Counted from the first letter of the stretch, positions 38,135 to 47,502 are shown. The stretch: 64,000 nucleotides of DNA from Tsukamurella paurometabola DSM 20162 (GCF_000092225.1 NC_014158.1:2108001-2172000); one strand, 5' to 3'. The notes: generated by a model from the sequence alone, not told the origin. Numbers and translations: made by a program.

Positions 38135-38929
38135 TCAGGGGAGGATCGAGTCCACGTATCCGCCATCCACGCGGACGGCGCCGCCGGTGGTGGCGGAGGC
38201 GAGCGGCGAGCTGAGGTAGACCACCATGTTCGCGATCTCCTCCGGCTCGATGAGCCGCTGGATCAGCGACTGCGGGCGGTGCAGGCGCATGAACTCGCGT
38301 TGCGCCTCGTCCCACGGCAGGGCCTTGTCGACGAGCTGGTAGACGAAATCCTCGACTCCCGCGGTGTGAGTCGGTCCGGCGATCACCGAATTGACCGTGA
38401 CGCCGGTGCCGGCCGCCGCCTTCGCGAATCCTCGCGAGACCCCGAGCAGTGCCGTCTTGGAGACGCCGTAGTGGATCATTTCGGCGGGGATCACGATCGC
38501 GGAATCGCTGGCGATGTTGAGGATTCGGCCCCAGCCCGCCGCGGTCATACCGGGTAGCACCAGCCGCGAGAGTCGGGTGGCGGCCAGCACGTTCACCTCG
38601 AAGTAGCGCCGCCACTCGTCGTCGCTGATCGAGAGCGGGTCGGCGGCCCCGAAGTTTCCGAGGTTGTTGACCAGGATGTCGATCGCGCCGAGTTCGGCCA
38701 CGACGCGCTCGGTGTCGCCCTCGTCAGTGATGTCCGCGACCGCACCGACGACGTCGGCATCGTCGACCGCAGCCCGGATGGCAGCGAGCGCGTCGGTGAC
38801 GCGGTCCTGCGTGCGACCGTTGACGGCGACCCGTGCTCCCGCCCGGGCCAGTCCGGTCGCGATGGCCAGCCCGATGCCCTGGGTGGATCCGGTGACGAGT
38901 GCGGTCCTGCCGCTCAGATCGATACGCAT
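38135..38929 (-). CDS. Short-chain dehydrogenase/reductase
   Basis: A 264-residue classical SDR. The cofactor loop is TGSTQGIG, followed by NNLG, the catalytic Ser in ASDSA and YGVSK with the catalytic Tyr and Lys. The start ATG 38929 has TAGGGT 7 nt upstream (38942-38937), suggesting leaderless transcription; six further upstream codons are in frame. It is convergent with the ABC-F gene. The substrate is not predictable. Confidence 0.9.
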   Translation of the reverse strand: MRIDLSGRTALVTGSTQGIGLAIATGLARAGARVAVNGRTQDRVTDALAAIRAAVDDADVVGAVADITDEGDTERVVAELGAIDILVNNLGNFGAADPLSISDDEWRRYFEVNVLAATRLSRLVLPGMTAAGWGRILNIASDSAIVIPAEMIHYGVSKTALLGVSRGFAKAAAGTGVTVNSVIAGPTHTAGVEDFVYQLVDKALPWDEAQREFMRLHRPQSLIQRLIEPEEIANMVVYLSSPLASATTGGAVRVDGGYVDSILP

Positions 38930-38953
38930 ACTTCCGACCCTAGTCACGGCGGT

Positions 38954-39538
38954 TCAGGCGCGCTCCGCGTAGACCAGATCGTTGTTCTCATAGCCCATCG
39001 GCGGTCCGACGAAGCGTCCACCGCAGGTGACCAGGATCAGCGTCTCCGGGCCGTCCTGACGGTTCAGATCGCCCACCGGTAGTGCCCCCTTGCCGACCGA
39101 CATCGTCCGGGTGACTCGGTAGGCGATGGTTCTGCCATCTTTGCCGGTCAGCGAAACGGTGTCGCCGGCGCGGAGAGCTCCGAATCGCTTGGCGAATCCG
39201 TCGCCCTGTCGCGCATCGTCGATGTGGCCCGTCACCACGACGGAGCCGCGACCCGAGCCGGGCAGGGCGGAGTCGATCCACCAGCCGACCCGACCGACGT
39301 CCTGCGGCGGATACAGCGCCCCCTGCGCGTCGGTTGCCACACCGTCGACCGGGGCGTCGCTCCCACTCGCCGATACGCGCACCGGGGCGGCCGATTCATT
39401 CGCGGTGGCGACGACCGGGGCCCGGAGGTCGGATTGAGCGGCCGGATTCGACGGGACCGGTTCGGCCGTGCCTTCGACGGTGCCGCACCCCGCGGCCAGT
39501 ACCGCCACGGCAAGCACGAGCCCACTGAGCCTGCGCAT
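38954..39538 (-). CDS. Class F sortase, lipoprotein
   Basis: A 194-residue transpeptidase-fold protein. The signal peptide ends LAAGC, so Cys18 is probably lipidated, tethering the enzyme to the outer face of the membrane. The sortase core is at about residues 70-194: VTGHIDDA (His105), LVTCGGRF (Cys172 and Arg175) form the His-Cys-Arg triad. It starts 1 bp after the stop of a secreted SpaA-like protein gene, its likely substrate or partner. Confidence 0.9.
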   Translation of the reverse strand: MRRLSGLVLAVAVLAAGCGTVEGTAEPVPSNPAAQSDLRAPVVATANESAAPVRVSASGSDAPVDGVATDAQGALYPPQDVGRVGWWIDSALPGSGRGSVVVTGHIDDARQGDGFAKRFGALRAGDTVSLTGKDGRTIAYRVTRTMSVGKGALPVGDLNRQDGPETLILVTCGGRFVGPPMGYENNDLVYAERA

Positions 39539-39539
39539 C

Positions 39540-40742
39540 TCACCACACCCGCCCCGAAGGGATCGACGAGATCGGCACTCGAACAGCGGGATTACGAACA
39601 ACGACGGGTGCGGAGATCCTTGCGTTCGTGACCCGCACCTCGAAACCGGGTGGAGTCACCCGGAATGCCACGGCGGCCGGGTCGCGGAGGTAACCCGACG
39701 GGGCGACGGTCTCCGTGGCCCGGTAGCAGCCCGGAGGCAACGCGAGTGGTGCCCTGCCGTCAGCGCCAGTGGAGACCGCCCGGATCGTCTCGCCCGATTC
39801 GCACTGGGAGATCGCGAACGAGGCGCCGGCCAACGGGACGCCCGATATGCGGTCCGTCTTCACGAGCACACCGGGTACATCCGCGGGTCCCGGCGGGTTC
39901 TGCCCGCCGCACTTGAACGTGAAGTTGAGCCGGTTCACCCCGTTCCCCACCACGCGGGAGTACATGTGCGGGCCCACGAGTACGCACTCGCGCGGCCACG
40001 CCGTCGGCACCACGGTCAGGCAGTCACCCGGGAATGCACCGCCACCGTTGCCGGCGCTGTCCGTGGCCAGGCCGCCCAGCGGTCGTCCGCTCTCGCAGGC
40101 GTACACGGCGTACTGGGAGGCGACGCCGCGTCCGCTGCGGTCCCGTGCGTCCAGGGTGAACCGAACGCCACCGGGCTGCGGCGTGCTGGTCGGCGGCACG
40201 ATCCCGCCTCGCGCGAGTACGAACCGGAACTCGGCCCGGCCGGCGTTGGTGGTGACGGTGAGCGTCGACGGCGTGAGCAGCCGCCAATTCGTGGGCACGC
40301 GTTCCATCCGTGCGGTCACACAGGGACCGGTCACGGTGGTGGCGCCCCCGTCGGCGAGCGAGGCGCCCGGTCCGCCGGTGCACCCCTGCACGAACGCGGT
40401 GGCACCGGGAACCGGTGCGCCCTGCTCGTCGACGATCCGCACGGCCCCGACGGTGAGCCGATTCGGTGCCGGCGGCGTCGTGGTCGACGCCGGGGGCGCG
40501 GTGCTGCTCGTTGTGGTGGGCGGCGTGGTGGGCCGCGTCGAACCGGGTTCCGGCGGCCGCGTGGTGGGCGGCTGGGTCGTGGTCGGCGCCGTGGTCGTCG
40601 GTGCGGGAGTGGCGGTCGACGGTGTCGGCGGCGGGGTGGTGGGCTCGGCGGCCACGTTGCCCGGTACCGCGATGAGCGGTGCCAGCGCGACCGGCACCAC
40701 GAGCGCCCTGCGGATTCGGTTGTCTCGGGTCGCGTTTCGCAT
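39540..40742 (-). CDS. Secreted SpaA-like surface protein with Thr/Pro linker
   Basis: A 400-residue exported protein. A signal peptide (about 1-32, ending VAAEP) is followed by a Thr/Pro-rich stretch (33-95) and then prealbumin-like (SpaA/Cna-B type) segments; the last one shows GVLVKTDRISGVPLAGASF and TETVAPSGYL, the hallmark ends of such domains. The C-terminus ends in IPSGRVW with no LPXTG motif, membrane helix or positive tail. Coupling to the class F sortase suggests surface anchoring or cross-linking by an unusual route. A GAGGAG site lies 6 nt before the ATG. Confidence 0.82.
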   Translation of the reverse strand: MRNATRDNRIRRALVVPVALAPLIAVPGNVAAEPTTPPPTPSTATPAPTTTAPTTTQPPTTRPPEPGSTRPTTPPTTTSSTAPPASTTTPPAPNRLTVGAVRIVDEQGAPVPGATAFVQGCTGGPGASLADGGATTVTGPCVTARMERVPTNWRLLTPSTLTVTTNAGRAEFRFVLARGGIVPPTSTPQPGGVRFTLDARDRSGRGVASQYAVYACESGRPLGGLATDSAGNGGGAFPGDCLTVVPTAWPRECVLVGPHMYSRVVGNGVNRLNFTFKCGGQNPPGPADVPGVLVKTDRISGVPLAGASFAISQCESGETIRAVSTGADGRAPLALPPGCYRATETVAPSGYLRDPAAVAFRVTPPGFEVRVTNARISAPVVVRNPAVRVPISSIPSGRVW

Positions 40743-40807
40743 CGCATGCTCCTCGGTGTTCCCTCACGGTCATTGACATGGGGGAGATCGGAGCGCTGCA
40801 CGCGGAG

Positions 40808-40832
40808 CGTTAGCCGCGTTATGCGATCGTTA
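40808..40832. repeat. Three CGTTA repeats upstream of the surface protein gene
   Basis: CGTTA occurs at 40808-40812, 40817-40821 and 40828-40832, 66-90 bp upstream of the surface protein start in a 237-bp intergenic region. Spacings are 9 and 11 bp, close to one helical turn, as in response-regulator sites. The rest of the intergenic region shows nothing I can name. Confidence 0.35.
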
Positions 40833-40979
40833 TTGCCCGGGAAGCCTTCTAGCGCGCCGGTTCGACGAACGCGGGGCCGCAACCGGCCAGGTCAAGGCCG
40901 GTTCCGATGGGGTGCGCGATGGCCTGGCGACACTGGTTGCGATATCTGCCGCGCGCGGAGTATCCGAACCACCGTCCGG

Positions 40980-41747
40980 TCACAGCAGGCGCCGATGGCG
41001 GCCCGCGACGCCGGGCTCGATGAAGAACTCTGTGCCGAACAGCGGGACCAGCAGCCGTGGTGGGAGGCGGACGATCAGCCGCTGAATCCGCGCCACGGGA
41101 CCCGGCTTCTCCAGCTCGGTCCGGTGCGCGGCGAGCGCCCGCTGCTTCGCCGCGATGTGCCCGCGCACATCGATCCTGTGTGTGATCCGTGCCGATGGGG
41201 TGAACCAGGTGCGCGCACGGCCCACATCCGACGCGGAGACCAGGTGGAGACGGGACGCGACGGTGAACAGGCGCACCGGCACTTCGCGGGGCGCTGTCGC
41301 CTCGACCAGACGCACCCCCGCGAGTTCGGCCGCCCGCTGGCCGATCGCGTGCACCGCCAGGTGGTCGCGATGCCCGTAGCCGCCGGCGGCGTCGTAGCCG
41401 ATCAGCAGGTCGGCGGCCACCTCGCGCAGGATCTCGGCCACCTGCTCGGCGGGCTGGTCGACACCGGCGCGCACCAGTCGCACCCGCCCCGGCGGATCGG
41501 GATACAGCTCCGCGCCGTGTCCACTGTCGGCGTAGCCGAGCCAGCGGACGTCGTCGACGCCCAGTGCGGCCGCGGCGGCCTCCAACTCGTCGAGCCGCCG
41601 ACGGGGTTCGGGTTCGTCGTGCACCAGTCCGTCGGTGGCGACCACCAATATCACCCGGTGGCCCGCGGCTGCGAGCGCGGCGAGCGTGCCGCCTTCGAGG
41701 ATCGTCTCATCGTCCGGGTGGGCGTTGAGCGCGACGACCGAGGCCAT
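40980..41747 (-). CDS. PIG-L/LmbE family deacetylase
   Basis: A 255-residue zinc-dependent deacetylase-like protein. The metal and catalytic motif AHPDDE is near the N-terminus and the third ligand is in YGHRDHLAVH. Relatives deacetylate GlcNAc-linked compounds (MshB, Mca). This one is shorter than MshB and the substrate is unknown. It starts 29 bp after jetC on the same strand and could be cotranscribed with jetABC. Confidence 0.87.
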   Translation of the reverse strand: MASVVALNAHPDDETILEGGTLAALAAAGHRVILVVATDGLVHDEPEPRRRLDELEAAAAALGVDDVRWLGYADSGHGAELYPDPPGRVRLVRAGVDQPAEQVAEILREVAADLLIGYDAAGGYGHRDHLAVHAIGQRAAELAGVRLVEATAPREVPVRLFTVASRLHLVSASDVGRARTWFTPSARITHRIDVRGHIAAKQRALAAHRTELEKPGPVARIQRLIVRLPPRLLVPLFGTEFFIEPGVAGRHRRLL

Positions 41748-41776
41748 GGGCTTGTGTATATCAGCTTCGGCGGGAA

Positions 41777-44700
41777 CTAGCGCGCCGTCGTCAGCTCACC
41801 GAAGGTGGCGTACCGGGCGTCGGAGCGCGCACCGTCCGCCCCGGTGTGCTTGTCGACCAGGATGACCTGCCCGATGAAGGGTTCGACGATGCCCACCATG
41901 CGGATCGGGGCGGCGATGATCAACTGGAAACCGAACTGCTCGAACGCGCGCAGGGACTGCGCCGAGAACCGTTCATCGGATTTGCTGAAGGCCTCGTCGA
42001 GCATGAGCGGCGCGAACGCCGGCTCGTTCGATCCGTCGATGCCATGGCTGCCGAGTGCGAAGCTCAACGCCGCGGCCAGGCAGAAGGCCACCAATTTCTC
42101 CTGTTCACCACCGGAATTGGTGGCGGTATTGCGGTAGGTCACCACCGCCGGCGCGTCGGGTTCGGCGCCGACCGCATTCTCCCGGCCGTAGAACGAATAG
42201 CCGGTGCGCACATCCAATACGTTCTCGGTCCACCTGCGCGACTCGGGGTCGTCGCCGGTCAGGCGCAACACCAGGCCGCGGATCCGCTTGAACTGTGCGG
42301 CCATCGCCTCGGGTTCGGCCCGTTTCGCGGCCGGCGCGTCGCGCACCATCTCGTCGACCAGAGTCGCGAACTCCGTGGCCTCCGGCGTCGGCCGTGCGGC
42401 GTACGCGATCTGCAGGTAGGTGCCCTCATTGAACTCCACCCGGCGCAGGCCGGCGTTGACGTCCGCGATACCGCGGGTGATCGCCCGGTGCGTGTCATCG
42501 ACTTCTTTGAAAAGGTTCGAGACCGAGTGGCTGACGTCGGTGGTGATGAGCCGCCGGAACTTCTCCGTCGCGGCGGCCAGCCCGTGTGCGATCAGGTTCT
42601 CGTGCACCGCGACGAAGTCCGGTGCCGACGCCACAGCGGCCCGGAGCTCGGTGGAGGCATCCGGCCACTCGCGCAGGAATTGTTCGGCGGTGCGCACGAT
42701 GCGGGTCTCCGCCGCATCGCGCTCGGCGGTCGCGGCGGCCTGTTGGCGTTCCAACTCGGCTCGCAGATCCGCGCGGATCTCGCCGTAGGTGTCCAGTGTC
42801 AGGCGGCGCCGCCGGGTTTCGTCGGCCGTGAGCAGATGCCACAGCGCGGTGTCCAGGAACTCCCGGTCCTCGTCCGTCAGTTTCGGGGCGCTCTCACCGT
42901 CGAGCTTCTCGAATTCGGCCAGCAGATCATCGAATTCGCTCCCGGCACGGTTCATCGTCTCGGTGAGCGCGCCGATCCGGGTCTGCGCCTCGGCGAGTTC
43001 GCCGTAGGCGTTGTCGGCCTGCAGCTCCAGCTCGCTCAGGTCGGCATTGCCCGACCGGGCGTCGGAGATCCGGTCGGCGAGGTCCTCGGCCTCGGCTTTC
43101 GCCGCCCAGTGATCGAGCTCCGACCAGGACGCGTAGCCGAGCACCCCCGTGGCCCCGTCGGCCACGGCCTTGTACTCGGCGAGGTCATCACGCAGCGTCG
43201 CCGACGCCTCGGCGGCTTTGACGTGCACCGACGCCAATTCGTCGCGGCGGCGCTGCAGCGCCTCGCGCTTGGACCCGGTATTTGTTCCCAGCACCCACTG
43301 CGACCGGTCGGCGACGGCGCGGCGGTCGTCCTTGCGGAACCGCCCGCCCGCTCCCTTGACCAGGCCCTCCGGCGTAACCGCCTGGTCGTGGTCCTCGAGC
43401 TCAGCGGGGGAGTCGACGCAGATGTGGCGGGCCGCCCGCGCCACCGCGCCCGCGAGCCACTGTCCGGCGTCGGTGCGCTCGTCGACGATGAGCTTGGTGG
43501 CCAGCGAACCCTCGACCGCGGCAGTGCGGTCGGGCCCCTCGACGACCTGGTAGGTGAGGACGCCCTGCACACGATGGGCGTTCACGTGATCGGCCACCGC
43601 GCGCTGGTGGCGCGCGGGCACCAGCAGCGTGGTGGCGAGCGGGCGCAGCACGCGCTCGGCGGCGGCGGCCCACGTCGCCTGCTCCGCGGGCTTCACATCG
43701 ATCAACTCCGCCGCGTACGGGAGCTCCTCGGCGGGGACACCGGTGGAGCGGGCGATCACGTCGCGCTGGTCGAGTAGCGCGGGTGGCAGCAGCGATGCGC
43801 GCCGATCCAGCACGGCCAGCTCGTCGTCGACGGATTCGACGGCGCGCCGGGCGTCGGATTCGTCGGTGTAGGCGCTGTGGACGCGACCGGCGAGCGCCTC
43901 GGCGGCCTCGGTGGCGCGATCACGGATGCCCGGGACCTGTTCGCGCAGGGCCGCGAATTCCTCCGCGGACTCCGGCGCCCGCTCTCCGAGCTTCTCGACT
44001 GCGGTGGCGAACCGCTCATAGGCGCGCTGGCGGGCCTGGGTCTGCAATTCCCGGGACTGGAGTTCGGCCTCCAGGACACCCACTTCGCCCTGCTCCTGGC
44101 GCAGCCGGTGCAGCAGATCGTTGTAGCGCTGTTTGCGCTCTTCGGCCTTGTCCTCCCAGCGGGCGATCTGCGCGTCCATACCCGCGCGCTCGCCTTCGAT
44201 CCGGTCCATCTCCTCCTGGAGCAACCGGAGCCGATGACCACGCAGATACGAGCGCACCGGGGCGCCCAGGAGATCGGCCGCGCGCGTCGTCCCGACGGTG
44301 GCGGTGCGGTACTTCTCGTACGCCTCGGGCATGGGGCGCAGCACCTTCTCCTGCGCCTCGGCGCGGGCGGCGGCACGGTAGGCCTCGTCGAGCTGGGTGA
44401 AGTTCTCCACCAGCCGCTCGGCGCGGGCGTAGGTCTGCGGCCGGTCCAGCATGTAGGTGCGGATGAAGGCGTCGAGATCGCCGACGTTCTTCATCGCCTT
44501 GGCCTTGCCCAGCAGGGCGAGCGCGGCCGACGAGGTACCGATGCCCACGCGCCGGCGCAGCGCCTCCTGGTAGGCAGCCTGGGTGTCGAAGGATTCGACG
44601 TCGGCATGGCGTGATCGCCAGCCGCGGGTGTCGAAGCCCGCAGTCGCCCAGTCCTGCAAGTCGAGCAGATCGAAGGGGCCCGAGTGCAGGTGGTACCAGG

Positions 44701-45139
44701 ACTTCAGTGAGGAACCGTCGGTGCCGGAACCGGCGAACCACTTCACCGCCACCGCGGTGGTCACGGTGCCCGCGCCGTTGTCATAGGTCGCGGCGACCGC
44801 TGACCAGGTGGCCGAATCTCCGCGCAGATACTGCACCTTGGACTGCTGGTGCTCGTCATCGTTGACCGACCAGGCGCCGCGCACGTAGTCGGCCATCGAT
44901 CGGGCGGCACGTTTGGCGCCCTTCGCCGTCATATCCGCCGAGGCGTTGAAGGACTGGTCGTAGGTGGGGAGCAGGACCACCGAGTGCGCGTCCATCAGCG
45001 AACTCTTGCCCGAACCCGAGGGGCCCGTGAGGATCACCCCGCGCTCGTCGATGGGGAAGTCCTTGTAGCCGTCGAAGGTGCCCCAGTTCACCACCTGCAG
45101 GCGGGTGAGGCGGTACTGGCCGAGGTGGCGTCGCGTCAC
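41777..45139 (-). CDS. jetC: JetC/MksB-like SMC-type ATPase (Wadjet)
   Basis: A 1120-residue SMC-like ATPase. The N-terminal Walker A is TGPSGSGKSS (Lys45), the ABC signature-like NSGGEQEK is near the C-terminus, and Walker B is LMLDEAF (Asp1048, Glu1049). Between them lie long coiled coils with a hinge near the middle. In Wadjet/MksB systems this subunit extrudes DNA loops and detects small circular DNA. The GTG overlaps the jetB stop by 4 bp. A longer in-frame upstream extension overlaps jetB and is rejected. The nuclease partner JetD (DUF3322/DUF2220) is absent from both sides. Confidence 0.93.
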   Translation of the reverse strand: MTRRHLGQYRLTRLQVVNWGTFDGYKDFPIDERGVILTGPSGSGKSSLMDAHSVVLLPTYDQSFNASADMTAKGAKRAARSMADYVRGAWSVNDDEHQQSKVQYLRGDSATWSAVAATYDNGAGTVTTAVAVKWFAGSGTDGSSLKSWYHLHSGPFDLLDLQDWATAGFDTRGWRSRHADVESFDTQAAYQEALRRRVGIGTSSAALALLGKAKAMKNVGDLDAFIRTYMLDRPQTYARAERLVENFTQLDEAYRAAARAEAQEKVLRPMPEAYEKYRTATVGTTRAADLLGAPVRSYLRGHRLRLLQEEMDRIEGERAGMDAQIARWEDKAEERKQRYNDLLHRLRQEQGEVGVLEAELQSRELQTQARQRAYERFATAVEKLGERAPESAEEFAALREQVPGIRDRATEAAEALAGRVHSAYTDESDARRAVESVDDELAVLDRRASLLPPALLDQRDVIARSTGVPAEELPYAAELIDVKPAEQATWAAAAERVLRPLATTLLVPARHQRAVADHVNAHRVQGVLTYQVVEGPDRTAAVEGSLATKLIVDERTDAGQWLAGAVARAARHICVDSPAELEDHDQAVTPEGLVKGAGGRFRKDDRRAVADRSQWVLGTNTGSKREALQRRRDELASVHVKAAEASATLRDDLAEYKAVADGATGVLGYASWSELDHWAAKAEAEDLADRISDARSGNADLSELELQADNAYGELAEAQTRIGALTETMNRAGSEFDDLLAEFEKLDGESAPKLTDEDREFLDTALWHLLTADETRRRRLTLDTYGEIRADLRAELERQQAAATAERDAAETRIVRTAEQFLREWPDASTELRAAVASAPDFVAVHENLIAHGLAAATEKFRRLITTDVSHSVSNLFKEVDDTHRAITRGIADVNAGLRRVEFNEGTYLQIAYAARPTPEATEFATLVDEMVRDAPAAKRAEPEAMAAQFKRIRGLVLRLTGDDPESRRWTENVLDVRTGYSFYGRENAVGAEPDAPAVVTYRNTATNSGGEQEKLVAFCLAAALSFALGSHGIDGSNEPAFAPLMLDEAFSKSDERFSAQSLRAFEQFGFQLIIAAPIRMVGIVEPFIGQVILVDKHTGADGARSDARYATFGELTTAR

Positions 45140-45897
45140 TTCTGCTCCTCGGTCTCGGTATCGGCGGTGCTTTCGTCGATGGTGCCCTCGTCGGGTGCGG
45201 CGGTCTCGGCGAGATCGTGATCGGTGTTCGCCAGATCCCGGTAGGCGGCCGTGTACAGATCGACCTGTTCCGGAGTGAGCAGCGATGCGATCACCGCGTG
45301 CACGGCGTACCGGTCCGAGGTGCCCACCCGCCGGATCAGGCGGCGTGTCTCCAACTGGTTGATCGCGGCATCGGCCTTCTTCACGAACCCGGCCTCGTCG
45401 GTGTCGCGGGTGGGACGGAAGGAGAGCAGATGGTCGATCATCTCCTGCCGTTCCACGACCGCAGTCTCGTCCGGACTGGACAGGTGCTTCAGACGCAGGA
45501 ACAGGGCGAGCACCGATGCCGCGAGCGACAGGCTCTGGGCACGCAGCAGGTTCCGCTGGCGCGGGTCGTTCTCGCTGACCTGCCGAGTGAAGGCGTGCTT
45601 GGTCTCGCGGTTGATCTCCAGCAGCAGGTTCAGCTCGGACAATCGGGACCGCAGCAGCGTCTCCTCCGCCTCGATCACCGCCCAGTTCTTCGACCGCGCG
45701 GACACGTGCGGCGCCGCGATCAGCTCTTGCAGGGCGTAGCACACCGAGTTGGGCAGCTGTGAGGTGTCGCCGTCGAACCGCGGCGCGGTGTCGGCGCCGC
45801 GCAGCGAACGCACCGCGTCCTCGTCGGCGATGGAGAAGTCGGCCAGGTCGATCTCGGGCAGTGCGCCCGCATCGATGTCCAGGGACTCGTCGGTCAT
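45136..45897 (-). CDS. jetB: JetB/MksE-like protein (DUF4194)
   Basis: A 253-residue winged-helix protein of the DUF4194 family, the KITE-like subunit that bridges the kleisin-like JetA to the JetC ATPase. The acidic N-terminal 40 residues and acidic C-terminal tail flank the core (residues about 45-215). It starts 1 bp after jetA and overlaps jetC by 4 bp. Confidence 0.92.
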   Translation of the reverse strand: MTDESLDIDAGALPEIDLADFSIADEDAVRSLRGADTAPRFDGDTSQLPNSVCYALQELIAAPHVSARSKNWAVIEAEETLLRSRLSELNLLLEINRETKHAFTRQVSENDPRQRNLLRAQSLSLAASVLALFLRLKHLSSPDETAVVERQEMIDHLLSFRPTRDTDEAGFVKKADAAINQLETRRLIRRVGTSDRYAVHAVIASLLTPEQVDLYTAAYRDLANTDHDLAETAAPDEGTIDESTADTETEEQK

Positions 45898-45898
45898 G

Positions 45899-47407
45899 TC
45901 AGGCCTCCTGCTCGAAGAGCGTGGTCGGCTCGGGCGCGGCCGAGGACGGGGTCAGGGGCGGAAGAGCGGCGGAGAACACCACATGCGGGACGGTGAGCTC
46001 ACGTGGCCCGCGGGCGGTGTGCGCGAGTACGGTCACGGGCCGGTCGGCATCGACGGTGCCGTACCGCGCCCCGAGCGACCACACACCCACCACATCGCCC
46101 GCGCGAGGCGCGTCGATGGCGTCGAGGACGTCGGTGAGCGAGGCACCGTCGGCGGCGGCGACGGCGGTGTTCACCGCGTTCGCGAGCGAGTCCCAGTCGA
46201 TCGCTTCGCGCCCGATCAGCCGGGCCGGGTCGATGGTGAACTCACCCGACGTCTCACGGACCTCGGGCGGCAGGGTGACGATGCCGTCGTGGAATTTCAG
46301 TGCGCCCACGGACGTGGTGTCGACGGCGCTCATCGGCACCGCGAGCCCGGTATCGCGGCCGGCGGAGACGGTGTCGAAGGCCTCCACCGCGGCGCGCTGT
46401 GCCTCGGTGATCCGGGCCCGCAGCGACTGGTACTGGAGGAAGTCGCCGTCCTTGACGAAGGTGTTGATCCGGCGATACACCTGCCCGCGGATCTCGTCGA
46501 CCCGCTGCACCTGCATCCACATCCGATCGAGGAAGCCGGTCAGGGATTCGCGCAGATCGTCCGGTAGTTCGACGCCGACGACCACCGCCGCCACCGAATC
46601 CTCCAGACGGCGGCGCAGCCGATGATCGGAGAGCAGCGTGTAGAAGGCGTCGAAGGCTTTGCCCTCGGGGGTGTTGGCCAGCTCGTCATGGCCGTCGAAC
46701 AGGCGCTGGAGGGTGCGGGCGTAGGCCTCCGCCTCGGAGCTGTCGGCCGCATCAAGGCCGTGCGTGAGCAGGGCCCGGGTGTGTTCTCGCAGCTTCTCGC
46801 CGTAGCCGAGGATGTCCGCCGGCATCCGTTCCGCCAGCGAGCTGACGATCTTCAGATCATCGACGACCTTGCCCTGGTCGTATTCGGGGATCAGGCCCGC
46901 GCGCAGTGCCTCCCGGCGCCGGGTGAGCTCTGCGATCTGTTCGTCGAGAGCGCGCAGGTGATCGTCCGGGTCGGGGCTGACGGTGACCGCGACCGCGGCG
47001 AGCCTGGCCGTCACCAGTTCCAGAGCCGTTTCGGTGGCCACGTTCCGGTCGAGGGAGACCGCCTGCACCTGTCCGAGGGCGGTGGTGGCTCCTCGGGTGA
47101 GCTGGCAGACCTCGCGGTCCTCGTCGTCGAGGGTGCGGGAGACGAAACCGTTCTTCACCCACGTGTCGAGGACGTCGGAGCCGTCCGGGACCGGTCGGGC
47201 GCGGTCCGTGAAGTGCTGCGCGAGGGTCTGCAGGTCGACGGTGAGCGCATCGGCGAGCTCCTCGGCGTCGACGGGGCCCGTGCCCAGCCGGGCGGCCATC
47301 AGCGCCAGGTAGGCGACGGCGTTGGGGGAGCGGAGCAGGCGCAGCGCGACATCGTTGTCGGCGTTGTCCGTGAACGCGGCGTACAGCTCGGCGGCGGACT
47401 GCGCCAT
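45899..47407 (-). CDS. jetA: JetA/MksF-like protein (DUF3375)
   Basis: A 502-residue protein of the DUF3375 family, the kleisin-like subunit of Wadjet type I systems. It has an N-terminal winged-helix region (about 1-130), central helices and a C-terminal region ending in an acidic tail. GGAGG lies 5 nt before the ATG. It leads the jetA-jetB-jetC operon, divergent from the GDPD gene; no jetD lies upstream. Confidence 0.92.
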   Translation of the reverse strand: MAQSAAELYAAFTDNADNDVALRLLRSPNAVAYLALMAARLGTGPVDAEELADALTVDLQTLAQHFTDRARPVPDGSDVLDTWVKNGFVSRTLDDEDREVCQLTRGATTALGQVQAVSLDRNVATETALELVTARLAAVAVTVSPDPDDHLRALDEQIAELTRRREALRAGLIPEYDQGKVVDDLKIVSSLAERMPADILGYGEKLREHTRALLTHGLDAADSSEAEAYARTLQRLFDGHDELANTPEGKAFDAFYTLLSDHRLRRRLEDSVAAVVVGVELPDDLRESLTGFLDRMWMQVQRVDEIRGQVYRRINTFVKDGDFLQYQSLRARITEAQRAAVEAFDTVSAGRDTGLAVPMSAVDTTSVGALKFHDGIVTLPPEVRETSGEFTIDPARLIGREAIDWDSLANAVNTAVAAADGASLTDVLDAIDAPRAGDVVGVWSLGARYGTVDADRPVTVLAHTARGPRELTVPHVVFSAALPPLTPSSAAPEPTTLFEQEA

Positions 47408-47502
47408 GTGTACCTCCCGATCGATGAGCGACGGCCCAGTCTAGCGGCGGTCCCGTCACCGGCGCGTGAGGTGTCGTGCACTCGGCATTCACGTCAGCCT
47501 CA

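Noticed and set aside
40980-41747. PIG-L gene considered as a diverged jetD
   Set aside because: It has clear AHPDDE and HRDH deacetylase motifs and no Toprim-like or DUF2220 features.
41846-43777. 643-codon open frame opposite jetC
   Set aside because: Antisense mirror of a coiled-coil ATPase gene; low-complexity composition, no motif.
45139-45742. 201-codon N-terminal extension of jetC
   Set aside because: The extension overlaps jetB in another frame, is Arg/Ala-rich and non-conserved in character; the GTG with 4-bp overlap to jetB is typical for this operon.
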